This document shows, in pieces, positions 41,615 through 49,755 of a stretch of 64,000 nucleotides of DNA. Made by a program: the position numbers and the translations under genes. Source of the stretch: Sphingobacteriaceae bacterium (GTDB taxonomy: Bacteria > Bacteroidota > Bacteroidia > Sphingobacteriales > Sphingobacteriaceae); the NCBI GenBank assembly GCA_947463785.1, contig CANHRG010000004.1, positions 79,971-143,970 of the forward strand. The letters are read 5' to 3'. The notes under the pieces were generated by a model. The model was not told the DNA's origin. It did no database searches and worked only from the letters and a program-made list of their open reading frames with translations. Numbering within the stretch: position 1 is the first letter of the stretch; each line of letters opens with the position of its first letter.

Positions 41615-42192
41615 ATTTTATACTTCAAAAAGTTGATCAATTGATCCATGGCTTTGGCTCGGTGTGAAATCCGATTTTTTTCCTCCTGATCCATTTCTGC
41701 AAACGTGATCTCGTATCCATCGGGAATAAAAATAGGGTCGTAGCCAAATCCTCCTCCTCCATAAGGAGCAAGTGTAATTTTTCCGGTTACTCTTCCTTCA
41801 AACACGTGCTCTTCCCCATCCCAGATTAATGAAATTACTGAAACAAAACTAGCTCTACGCTGTTGCTTATCAGACATTTTGCTTAAAACGAGTTCTAGAT
41901 TTAGCTTGGGGTCACGCTGACCGGAATAGCGGGCAGAATAAATCCCGGGCTCTCCATTCAAGGCTTCAACCACCAGGCCCGAATCGTCGGCAAAGCAATT
42001 CATACCGTAGTTTGCATACACATACCGGCTTTTAATACCCGCATTTTCCACAAAGGTGCTGCCTATTTCTTCAATATCTTCTGAACAGCCAATATCGGTT
42101 AAGCTTTTTAAACGCAGACACGCACCTATCATGGCTGCAACTTCCTCTAGCTTATGGTTATTGTGGGTGGCAAAAACTAAATCCAGATCCAT
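41611..42192 (-). CDS. rdgB: XTP/dITP pyrophosphatase (RdgB/HAM1)
   Basis: 193 residues. Family motifs: FATHNNHKLEEVAAMIG at the start, CFADDSGLVVEALNGEPGIYSARYSG in the middle, and GGGFGYDPIFIPDGYEITFAEM plus ISHRAKAMDQL near the end. The enzyme removes deaminated purine nucleoside triphosphates before they enter DNA. The first gene base-pairs overlap the end of the OstA-like gene by 4 bp. The 176-aa reading frame upstream (to 42700) ends 1 bp from its start. Confidence 0.95.
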   Translation of the reverse strand: MDLDLVFATHNNHKLEEVAAMIGACLRLKSLTDIGCSEDIEEIGSTFVENAGIKSRYVYANYGMNCFADDSGLVVEALNGEPGIYSARYSGQRDPKLNLELVLSKMSDKQQRRASFVSVISLIWDGEEHVFEGRVTGKITLAPYGGGGFGYDPIFIPDGYEITFAEMDQEEKNRISHRAKAMDQLINFLKYKI

Positions 42193-42193
42193 T

Positions 42194-42700
42194 TTAAAAA
42201 TTCTTCATCACGCTCCAAAACGCAAGTTTTTTGTGTTGGCTTTGTTGAAATTCGATCAAGCTAAAAGAAGCTAAAATTTTTACATCATCTTGTATACTAA
42301 CTTCATTAGAAGGAAGTTCAGGCAAACCCAATTGCTGGGGAGAAATACCAAACAAACACAACTTGCTGCAACTAAAAAATCGCTTTAATTGCCCAAAATC
42401 AGTTTTCGGGAAGCGATTCAGATTTAAAATCGCCACATCCTTGAGTTCCATCCCTTTTGCTGCCAAAATTTTAATGAGTATTTCCAAATTTTCCTCCTGC
42501 AAGTGAGTTTGGCCCGGCTCGTTAACCAAAATCAGAAAAAAACGATTGTTCTCACCCACATAATCAAACTGTAAAGTTTCTGCAGCGCCTTCAACCACTT
42601 CTGTTTGTACAGCGGAAGAGCTTTTCGACTGAACCCTGTAAAGTTCTTCGTCAAAAAGCAACGATAGGGCTTTGGGATCTCTAATTAACCAGTCAGACAT
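42194..42700 (-). CDS. Hypothetical protein upstream of rdgB
   Basis: Not recognised. 168 residues from the ATG at 42700 (MSDWLIRDPKALSLLFDEELYRV). Soluble, with alternating strands and helices: RFFLILVNEPGQTHL, LEILIKILAAKGMELKDVAILNLNRFP, SKLCLFGISPQQLGLPELPSNEV, then a C-terminal KLAFWSVMKNF. The layout suggests a small Rossmann-like alpha/beta fold. It is coupled to rdgB (1-bp gap). A nucleic-acid accessory role is conceivable but not shown. Confidence 0.6.
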   Translation of the reverse strand: MSDWLIRDPKALSLLFDEELYRVQSKSSSAVQTEVVEGAAETLQFDYVGENNRFFLILVNEPGQTHLQEENLEILIKILAAKGMELKDVAILNLNRFPKTDFGQLKRFFSCSKLCLFGISPQQLGLPELPSNEVSIQDDVKILASFSLIEFQQSQHKKLAFWSVMKNF

Positions 42701-42848
42701 GATAGACAAATGTATAAAAAGCAAATTGTTAAAAAGAGTTAAATCCTAGTAGACTCTACCCTTAACGTTTATTTTAGCCTTATTGAACTAATCTTGAACT
42801 TAATTTAGATATTTTAGCTCATCTGGCTGAATAATCCATTATATCTGA

Positions 42849-42856
42849 TAATTTTG
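42849..42856 (+). promoter_or_regulatory. -7 box of the SurA-like gene
   Basis: TAATTTTG matches TAnnTTTG and sits 30 bp before the ATG at 42887, so longer in-frame starts from 42854 would lie at the transcription start. Confidence 0.5.
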
Positions 42857-42886
42857 TGCATGATTCAGTTTGTCAATCCGAATAAA

Positions 42887-44245
42887 ATGAAAAGAGTTTT
42901 TGGAATAGTTGCATTAGTGTTGGTTTTAAGTCTACAGCTTGCTAAGGCACAAAAAATAGGCTTAGATAAAGTGGCCGCAGTGGTGGGTGGATCCATTATT
43001 TTGCAATCGGACATTGAAATGCAATATGCCCAATACCTTGCTCAAGGAAATCCTCCGAATGAGCAGATCAAGTGCTATTTCTTACAGCAATTACTTACCC
43101 AAAAACTACTTTCGCAGCAAGCTGCTATCGACTCGGTAACCGTGGAAGACAGTCAGGTGGATGATGAAATTGATCGACGCATGCGGACGATGATTAGCCG
43201 TGCCGGCGGACAAGAACGCCTAGAACAGTTTCTTAATCGTTCGGTAATTCAATACAAGGATGAGATTAGACCAGACATTCGTGAGCAGCTAATCGCCAAT
43301 AAAATGCAGGGAACAATTTCCGAGAAGGTGGCTATTACACCTTTGGAAGTACGTCAATACTTTGATAAGATTCCTAAAGATAGCCTACCCTACTTTAATA
43401 CTGAAGTTGAAATTGGGGAGATTTCGCTCTATCCAAAGTTAACCAAACAGGAAAAAGAATACTACCGCGATAAAGCTGAAGCACTTAGATTGAGAATTAA
43501 AATGGGTGAAGATTTTACCACACTGGCACGCCTTTATTCTCAAGATCCCGGCTCTGCTGCTGAAGGTGGAGACCTAGGTTTCATGGACAGAACCATGCTG
43601 GTAAAAGAATTTGCCGCACAGGCTTTTAAACTAAAGCCCGGAGAGCTATCGCAAGTATTTGAAACCGAATATGGCTTCCACGTTTTACAAGTTGTAGAGC
43701 GAAGAGGAGAACAGGTGAGGGCCAGACATATTTTAATTAAGATTGAGCCAACTACTGCAAGCATGGAACGCACCAAAGCAAAGGCCGACAGTGTTTACCA
43801 ATCTGTGATAGATAAGAAGATCACATTTTCAGGAGCCGCATCGCTTTACTCAGACAATAACGACACTAAATTTAACGGTGGCATGATGTTAAATGCCGAA
43901 AATGTACAGAGCAGAACTACGTATATACCTACAGATAAATTAGATCCAAGCATATTCTTGACCATTGATACCATGCAAGTGGGAAGCTATTCAAAACCAG
44001 CAGCATTTTCTACCCAAGATGGAAAACAAGGCTACCGATTTCTATACCTCAAATCGAAAACAGGGCCACACAAAGCTAATTTAGACCAGGATTATCCAAA
44101 GATCAAAGAAGTGGCCTACGAAGATAAAGTAAGTTTAGTGATTAGTCAGTGGTTCGAAAAACGTAGAAAAACAACGTATATCAAAATCGACGAGGCGTAT
44201 AAATCGTGTAAAGAACTTGCCGATTGGGAAACCAAAAGCAATTAA
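42887..44245 (+). CDS. surA: SurA-like periplasmic peptidyl-prolyl isomerase
   Basis: 452 residues from the ATG at 42887. Signal peptide MKRVFGIVALVLVLSLQLAKAQ; N-terminal chaperone segment (VAAVVGGSIILQSDIEMQYAQYL); two parvulin domains, the first with LARLYSQDPGSAAEGGDLGFMDR and GELSQVFETEYGFHVLQVVERRG, the second (from RARHILIKIEP) less conserved in its active part. It assists outer-membrane protein folding. The gene_symbol rests on domain order; Bacteroidota often carry several such proteins. Confidence 0.88.
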   Translation: MKRVFGIVALVLVLSLQLAKAQKIGLDKVAAVVGGSIILQSDIEMQYAQYLAQGNPPNEQIKCYFLQQLLTQKLLSQQAAIDSVTVEDSQVDDEIDRRMRTMISRAGGQERLEQFLNRSVIQYKDEIRPDIREQLIANKMQGTISEKVAITPLEVRQYFDKIPKDSLPYFNTEVEIGEISLYPKLTKQEKEYYRDKAEALRLRIKMGEDFTTLARLYSQDPGSAAEGGDLGFMDRTMLVKEFAAQAFKLKPGELSQVFETEYGFHVLQVVERRGEQVRARHILIKIEPTTASMERTKAKADSVYQSVIDKKITFSGAASLYSDNNDTKFNGGMMLNAENVQSRTTYIPTDKLDPSIFLTIDTMQVGSYSKPAAFSTQDGKQGYRFLYLKSKTGPHKANLDQDYPKIKEVAYEDKVSLVISQWFEKRRKTTYIKIDEAYKSCKELADWETKSN

Positions 44246-44256
44246 ATTTGCTTGGT

Positions 44257-44577
44257 TTAAGGTCTTTTTTTAACTGGAATGTCTTTTAATAAATTCGTCT
44301 TAAACTCGTCTGAATAGGCCCCATACGCATCAATTATCACCCCTTTGAGTCCATCATTGCTTTCAACGGCATACACCACCTCATTGTACATCGGGTCACT
44401 AATACCTTCAAAGCGATAAACCTCAGTTATTAGGAGTTCTCTTGTTTGGTAATAACAGTTTCTAACTGTACAGAATAAACCCTTATCCTTAATCTGGAAG
44501 TCGTAAGTATATCCACGTTTATTAAGTGCATTTACTGCTTCACTCAATGTCTCATATTTTTTAGGCGATAGACTCAT
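44257..44577 (-). CDS. Small conserved protein of unknown function
   Basis: 106 residues, soluble. It has the pattern YETLSEAVNALNKRGYTYDFQIKD, then EVYRFEGISDPMYNEVVYAVESNDGLKGVIIDAYGAYSD, which I recognise as a small Bacteroidota family sometimes labelled phosphoribosylpyrophosphate synthetase without any PRPP-synthase motif. No catalytic residues are obvious, so I leave the function open. Convergent with the SurA-like gene. Confidence 0.75.
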   Translation of the reverse strand: MSLSPKKYETLSEAVNALNKRGYTYDFQIKDKGLFCTVRNCYYQTRELLITEVYRFEGISDPMYNEVVYAVESNDGLKGVIIDAYGAYSDEFKTNLLKDIPVKKRP

Positions 44578-44623
44578 GACTTCGCTTGATTTTTTTTACA
44601 TTTAAAATCAATTTATCACCAAA

Positions 44624-45661
44624 ATGAACGCCATTTTAGCACGCATTGTTTTAGCACTCTGTTTAATTTTTGTACCAATAAGCCTTATTCGGGCTCAAGA
44701 AACAAAATATGTGATGGTTATACACGGAGGTGCAGGAACTATTTTGCAATCTCAAATGACCGCTGAACGCGAAGTGGCCTATAAAACCAAATTAACAGAA
44801 GCGCTGAACGCCGGCTATCAATTACTTAAATCCGGTAAGCCAAGTTTAGATGCCGTTGAGGCTGCAGTACGAATACTGGAAGATTCTCCACTATTTAATG
44901 CAGGTAAGGGTGCCGTTTTTACTCATGATGGGAAAAATGAACTGGATGCAGCGATCATGGATGGTACCACATTGAGAGCTGGATCAATTGCCGGAGTAAC
45001 AACCATTAAAAATCCAATTAGTGCCGCTAGAGCAGTAATGGAAAAATCGGAACACGTAATGATGGTTGGCCCCGGTGCAGAGAAATTTGCCAAAGAAGCC
45101 GGACTGGAAATTGTAGACCCTTCATACTTTAGAACACAAAGTCGTTGGGATGCTTTACAAAAAGCAATCAAAGAGGATTCGCTCAAAGCAGCAGCAGAAA
45201 AAAGCAACAGAAAAGGGCAGTTATTCGGAATCCAAAATAAAGACAATAAGTTCGGAACTGTAGGTGCAGTTGCACTAGACCAAAAAGGAAATTTAGCAGC
45301 TGCTACTTCAACAGGAGGAATGACCAATAAAAAATATGGTCGTGTGGGCGATGCACCGTTGATTGGTGTTGGCACCTATGCCAATGATATAGTTGGTGTA
45401 TCTTGTACCGGTTGGGGCGAGTTTTTTATCCGCAATGTGGTAGCTCATGAAGTGGCTGCATTAATGGCTTACAAAGGCCTGTCTGTTGAAGCGGCTACCC
45501 AGGAACTGATTTTTAAGAAAGTTCCGGCTTTGGGAGGTGATGGCGGACTTATTGCTCTAGATAAAAATGGACGTATGGCCATGCCCTTCAACACCGAAGG
45601 AATGTATAGAGGTGCTGTAACTCAAGATGGCAAGATTGAAGTGTATATTTATAAAAACTAA
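44624..45661 (+). CDS. Isoaspartyl peptidase/L-asparaginase (Ntn-hydrolase)
   Basis: 345 residues; signal peptide ending SLIRAQ (about residue 24). The type 2 asparaginase features are HGGAGTI, SPLFNAGKGAVFTHDGKNELDAAIMDG and the autoproteolysis site GTVGAVALDQKGNLAAATSTGG, where the threonine of G-T-V-G becomes the N-terminal nucleophile. Mature enzyme is an alpha/beta heterodimer pair that hydrolyses isoaspartyl dipeptides or asparagine in the periplasm. Confidence 0.93.
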   Translation: MNAILARIVLALCLIFVPISLIRAQETKYVMVIHGGAGTILQSQMTAEREVAYKTKLTEALNAGYQLLKSGKPSLDAVEAAVRILEDSPLFNAGKGAVFTHDGKNELDAAIMDGTTLRAGSIAGVTTIKNPISAARAVMEKSEHVMMVGPGAEKFAKEAGLEIVDPSYFRTQSRWDALQKAIKEDSLKAAAEKSNRKGQLFGIQNKDNKFGTVGAVALDQKGNLAAATSTGGMTNKKYGRVGDAPLIGVGTYANDIVGVSCTGWGEFFIRNVVAHEVAALMAYKGLSVEAATQELIFKKVPALGGDGGLIALDKNGRMAMPFNTEGMYRGAVTQDGKIEVYIYKN

Positions 45662-45737
45662 ACCCTTTACATCCAACACCATCTAACTACTAAATAATCA
45701 CTGAATCAATTTAACTAACTTACTAATTAGACAACTC

Positions 45738-46406
45738 ATGCGTTTCCTCCGATTAACCCTCATAACCTTAGTTTTTACAGGCTTATACAACCTGGCTCAT
45801 GGCCAAGAATTCATAAAAGACAATCAAGGCAGGGTAATGATGATTCAGAAGTACACCGATGTACAAGGAACTCCCTTCTTATCAGACAATTGGACCAAAG
45901 CAATCGTTCGACTGAAAGCAAATGGCAATTTTAGCAATATGCAGGTAAAATATGACCTTGTTGAGGATCAATTACTTTTCAGAGATGCGAAATCGGATCA
46001 ACCCATGGAGTTTATTGATCAGGTACTTGAGTTTAAATTGGTAGCAGACGATGGTAGCTCAACGGTTTATAAAAAAGGATTTAAAGCTAGTGATGGAAAT
46101 ACCAGCAATAACTTCTATCAGGTTTTATACGATGGAGGTACGCAACTGTTGAAGAGAAAAGTAAAAAAGGTAATCGAAGACCGCCCTTACAACTCTGCAG
46201 TAACCGTTAAAACGTTTAATGAAGTTGAGACCTATTATATTGCTAAGGCCAATGAGCCTCTAAAAATCAAAAAGGACAAAAAGCAAATTTTAACCGCTCT
46301 GGCTGATCATGCTGCAGAATTGGAAAAATACATCCAAGAAAACAAATTGAATATTAAGGATGATGAAGATTTGATTAAGCTAATCGCTTATTACAACACG
46401 CTTTAA
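45738..46406 (+). CDS. Secreted protein, unknown
   Basis: Not recognised. 222 residues with signal peptide MRFLRLTLITLVFTGLYNLAHGQ. The mature part is a beta-rich domain (GRVMMIQKYTDVQGTPFLSDNWTKAIVRLKANGNFSNMQVKYDLVEDQLLF) followed by a lysine-rich helical tail (KIKKDKKQILTALADHAAELEKYIQENKLNIKDDEDLIKLIAYYN). The tail resembles the C-termini of Bacteroidota proteins of DUF4369/DUF4476-like type. It follows the asparaginase by 76 bp. Confidence 0.65.
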   Translation: MRFLRLTLITLVFTGLYNLAHGQEFIKDNQGRVMMIQKYTDVQGTPFLSDNWTKAIVRLKANGNFSNMQVKYDLVEDQLLFRDAKSDQPMEFIDQVLEFKLVADDGSSTVYKKGFKASDGNTSNNFYQVLYDGGTQLLKRKVKKVIEDRPYNSAVTVKTFNEVETYYIAKANEPLKIKKDKKQILTALADHAAELEKYIQENKLNIKDDEDLIKLIAYYNTL

Positions 46407-46427
46407 GTCGAGGTTAACCTTAATAAA

Positions 46428-47888
46428 TTAGGCTTTCGTCCAGGTAGTACCTTCTTTACTATCTTTCAACTGAATTCCAAGGCTATCTAAAGCCATCCGA
46501 ATTTTATCGGAGGTGGCGTAATCTTGATTTTGCTTTGCCTCTGTACGAATCTGAATTAATAAGTCCATCAAACCACCTAAATCATCGCTTTGCTGATCGT
46601 CGTAATTTAATCCCAATACTTCAAAAACGAATGTATTAACCAGCTGCACGAGCGCATCAATATCCTCCTGTTTCAAATTAAGCTTGCCATCGTAAACCGA
46701 ATTGATAATTCGAACGGCCTCAAACAACTCGGCAATCAGTACCGGACTATTGAAATCATCGTTCATAGCCGCATAAGCCCGCTCTTTTAGCGCAGCAATA
46801 TCTACTTCCGAAACAGCAGCGGGTTTAAGTTTATCCAATAAAGCAACCGCATTCATTAAACGTTTAAAACCTTTATCCGATGCCTCCAGCGCTTCGTTAG
46901 AAAAATCCAAAGTACTGCGGTAATGTGCTTGAAGCATAAAGAAACGGACCGTCATTGGCGAATAGGCCCGATTCAGCAAGGGATGATTGCCAGTAAATAA
47001 TTCTCCCGGAAGAAAGCCATTACCGGCACTCTTAGACATTCGAGTTCCGTTTACGGTAAGCATATTGGTATGCATCCAGTAATTGGCTGGCTGACTATGA
47101 TTACAAGCTTGCGATTGCGCAATCTCATTGGTATGGTGCGTAGCAGCCAAATCCATTCCGCCACCATGAATATCAAAGGTATCACCGAGGTATTTTTTAC
47201 TCATGGCTGAGCACTCAATATGCCAACCCGGGAATCCCCAACCCCAAGGTGATGGCCAACGCATCAGGTGCTCAGGCTTGGCTTTAATCCAAAGTGCAAA
47301 GTCCAAACGGCCTTTTTTTTCATCCTGACCACCCAATTCGCGGGTATTGGCCAACATTTCTTCAATCTGACGATTGGTCAGTATGGTATAGTTATTGGCT
47401 TCGGCATATTTTTCTACGTCGAAGTAAACCGTTCCATTTACCTCGTAAGCAAAACCTGAATCCAAAATCTGTTTCACCATTTCAATCTGCTCGGTAATGT
47501 GTCCGGTGGCGGTAGGCTCGATGCTGGGGGGCAAGGTATTCAGTAAACGCATCACATCGTGAAAACCCAGCGTATATTTCTGCACGATCTCCATCGGCTC
47601 TAATTGCTCCAATTTGGCTTTCTTAGTGAATTTATCATCACCTTCATCACGATCGCCTTCCAAATGTCCGGCATCGGTGATGTTACGCACATAGCGAACT
47701 TTATAGCCCAGATGTTGTAAATAGCGGTAAATTAAATCGAAGGAGACAAAGGTGCGACAATTGCCCAAATGTACATCACTATACACCGTAGGTCCGCAAA
47801 CGTACATACCCACCAAAGGCGGATTGATTGGCTTGAAGACTTCTTTCTGACGGGTTAAGGTATTGTAAACTTGCAATTGGGTATCCAT
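46428..47888 (-). CDS. cysS: Cysteine--tRNA ligase
   Basis: 486 residues. HIGH-type motif HLGN (40-43) in CGPTVYSDVHLGNCRTF, with zinc ligand C31; further zinc region PGWHIECSAMSKKYLG and DIHGGGMDLAATHHTNEIAQS; KMSKS motif as NGTRMSKSAGNGF. Helical anticodon part from about 390. It charges tRNA-Cys. Length is standard. 17 bp after the EEP-family gene stop. Confidence 0.97.
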   Translation of the reverse strand: MDTQLQVYNTLTRQKEVFKPINPPLVGMYVCGPTVYSDVHLGNCRTFVSFDLIYRYLQHLGYKVRYVRNITDAGHLEGDRDEGDDKFTKKAKLEQLEPMEIVQKYTLGFHDVMRLLNTLPPSIEPTATGHITEQIEMVKQILDSGFAYEVNGTVYFDVEKYAEANNYTILTNRQIEEMLANTRELGGQDEKKGRLDFALWIKAKPEHLMRWPSPWGWGFPGWHIECSAMSKKYLGDTFDIHGGGMDLAATHHTNEIAQSQACNHSQPANYWMHTNMLTVNGTRMSKSAGNGFLPGELFTGNHPLLNRAYSPMTVRFFMLQAHYRSTLDFSNEALEASDKGFKRLMNAVALLDKLKPAAVSEVDIAALKERAYAAMNDDFNSPVLIAELFEAVRIINSVYDGKLNLKQEDIDALVQLVNTFVFEVLGLNYDDQQSDDLGGLMDLLIQIRTEAKQNQDYATSDKIRMALDSLGIQLKDSKEGTTWTKA

Positions 47889-47905
47889 GTCACAAACTTA
47901 AGCAA

Positions 47906-49027
47906 TTATCGTTTATCAAGCTGCAAATCTGCCCGAACGGCATAATGATCAGATAATTTTTTATCAATGATGCGGTAATTCTTTACCTGAAAATCGGGCG
48001 TAGCCAAAATATAATCGATTTGAAAATTGGGAAAATCGCCATTGTAGGTTATACCAAGACCACTCCCCTTTTCACGAAATGTATTGATCATGCCGTCGGC
48101 TAGCACATTAACGGCATAGGAAACGGGCGTATCGTTAAAATCGCCAGCCACCAAGTAAGGACTGGTGCAGCTTTGTGTATGCTCTTTAACCAATTGCACC
48201 TGTTGGCTACGTTTAATAAATGCTCTTTTCAACCGACTACCGATCCTTCTGGGCGATCGAATATCGGTTTGTATATCGTTGGCAACTTGATTCAGGTACT
48301 CGTAATCTTCAGGCTGAAAACGGATGGATTGCAAGTGCACATTGTACACCCTGAATAGTTGATCTCTGTACTGAATATCGGCGTAAATGGCCTCATTACC
48401 CCGTTGGGTTTCGGTAAAACGGATGTCGCCTTTGTCTTTAATAGGGAATTTAGAGAAAATTGCCAGGCCAATCGCTTCGTAACCATTATCTGTAGTGGGC
48501 TCAAAATAAACGTACTCCGTTTTTAAAATTTCTTTGATGAATTTTTTGAAATGATAGGTTCCTTTTCTTCTGGTAAAAAACTCCTGAAAACAAATTACAT
48601 CCGGCTGTTCTCTACGGATGATATTGAGTATTTGTTCCTTAATGCTTTCTTCGTTCGCCTCTCCAAATTTTTTAAAGCTATGCACATTATAGGTCATCAC
48701 CCGAATAAATTCTGGAGAAGACTTGGGCACCTCGATAGCGGTAGATTCTCTAAAGCCAATAAAACTGCTCAGAAATTTCCAGCCCAATAAAATAACAATT
48801 AGCGAAGGCAGCGCATAACTTGCTTTTCGGAAAAGCCAAAAAACAACAAATAAAGCATTGAGCAAAAGAACAAAGGGATAAGCCAATCCAAAAAAGGCTA
48901 TGGGCCAAAATTTAGTCGGATTAACAAGCGGTGCCAGGTAGGCCAACAGCAAGAGAAGGACAGCCACTGCATTAACTGCCAGTAGCGTTTTGCTAAAAAA
49001 ACTTAGATTTTTTTTGTTCCTCCTCAT
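47906..49027 (-). CDS. Membrane-anchored endonuclease/exonuclease/phosphatase-family protein
   Basis: 373 residues. Three N-terminal hydrophobic helices (about 8-30, 37-67, 72-92) are followed by an EEP catalytic domain: RVMTYNVHSFKKFGE, DVICFQEFF (metal-binding E), VYNVHLQSIRF, LVAGDFNDTPVSY and the terminal DHYAVRADL. All catalytic positions are present. Substrate could be phosphodiester lipid or nucleic acid. It is 6 bp from the rhomboid gene start on the same strand. Confidence 0.85.
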   Translation of the reverse strand: MRRNKKNLSFFSKTLLAVNAVAVLLLLLAYLAPLVNPTKFWPIAFFGLAYPFVLLLNALFVVFWLFRKASYALPSLIVILLGWKFLSSFIGFRESTAIEVPKSSPEFIRVMTYNVHSFKKFGEANEESIKEQILNIIRREQPDVICFQEFFTRRKGTYHFKKFIKEILKTEYVYFEPTTDNGYEAIGLAIFSKFPIKDKGDIRFTETQRGNEAIYADIQYRDQLFRVYNVHLQSIRFQPEDYEYLNQVANDIQTDIRSPRRIGSRLKRAFIKRSQQVQLVKEHTQSCTSPYLVAGDFNDTPVSYAVNVLADGMINTFREKGSGLGITYNGDFPNFQIDYILATPDFQVKNYRIIDKKLSDHYAVRADLQLDKR

Positions 49028-49033
49028 CTGCGC

Positions 49034-49744
49034 TTAATAAAAGTCCCAGGGGCGTTTAATTCGCCAAATTTTCAACAGGATGAATCCGAAAAGTGCTCCT
49101 CCCAAATGGGCAAAATGCGCTACGGAATCGCCACTAAATTGAGCAACACCCAAAAACAATTCCAACACTATATATATCGGGATAATGTATTTGGCCTTTA
49201 CCGGAGCCGGGATGAACAAAATGAATAATTCGGCATTGGGAAACAAGTATCCGAAAGCGATCAGCAATCCAAAAATAGCCCCCGAAGCACCCAACATGGG
49301 TCCGTAGTAAATCTCCTGTAGTTTACGGATCGCGTGGGTATCGGTAGAACTATAGGTCTCCGGATTGATCGTAATACTTCCAGCAATTTGATACACCTCA
49401 AATGCCTGAACAGCCATTTGCAAAACCAAAGCACCCAAACCGGTAATCAAATAATAATTCAAAAAACGTTTGGATCCGAAGAGCATCTCTAATGATGATC
49501 CGAACGTAAACAAGGCAAACATATTGAACAAAATGTGGGCAAAACTTACCGGACTGTGCATGAACATGTAAGTTACCACCTGCCAAACGCGGAAATTCGG
49601 AGAATCAAAATAAAATACTCCCAGGTGCTCTACCAGAGGAAAACTGCCCCCTTTATTGAACAGCAGGGTTGCAAAAAAGAAAATAATGTTAATGATTAGT
49701 AGGTTTTTGACAACCGGAGGGGTATTTGAAAATGGCATTCGCAT
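49034..49744 (-). CDS. Rhomboid-family intramembrane serine protease
   Basis: 236 residues, six membrane helices. Catalytic serine S154 in GASGAIFG and histidine H213 in AHFAHLGGALFG are in place, with the HILFNMFALFTFGSSLE helix (about 70-86). An insertion of about 35 polar residues (VYQIAGSITINPETYSSTDTH) lies between helices before the active serine. It cleaves membrane proteins within the bilayer. Cotranscribed with mutL (11-bp gap upstream) and the EEP-family gene downstream. Confidence 0.9.
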   Translation of the reverse strand: MRMPFSNTPPVVKNLLIINIIFFFATLLFNKGGSFPLVEHLGVFYFDSPNFRVWQVVTYMFMHSPVSFAHILFNMFALFTFGSSLEMLFGSKRFLNYYLITGLGALVLQMAVQAFEVYQIAGSITINPETYSSTDTHAIRKLQEIYYGPMLGASGAIFGLLIAFGYLFPNAELFILFIPAPVKAKYIIPIYIVLELFLGVAQFSGDSVAHFAHLGGALFGFILLKIWRIKRPWDFY

Positions 49745-49755
49745 AAACGCTGAAA

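Noticed and set aside
44257..44577. Phosphoribosylpyrophosphate synthetase naming
   Set aside because: The 106-residue protein has no PRPP-binding or ribose-5-phosphate motif; the name seen for this family looks like a propagated error.
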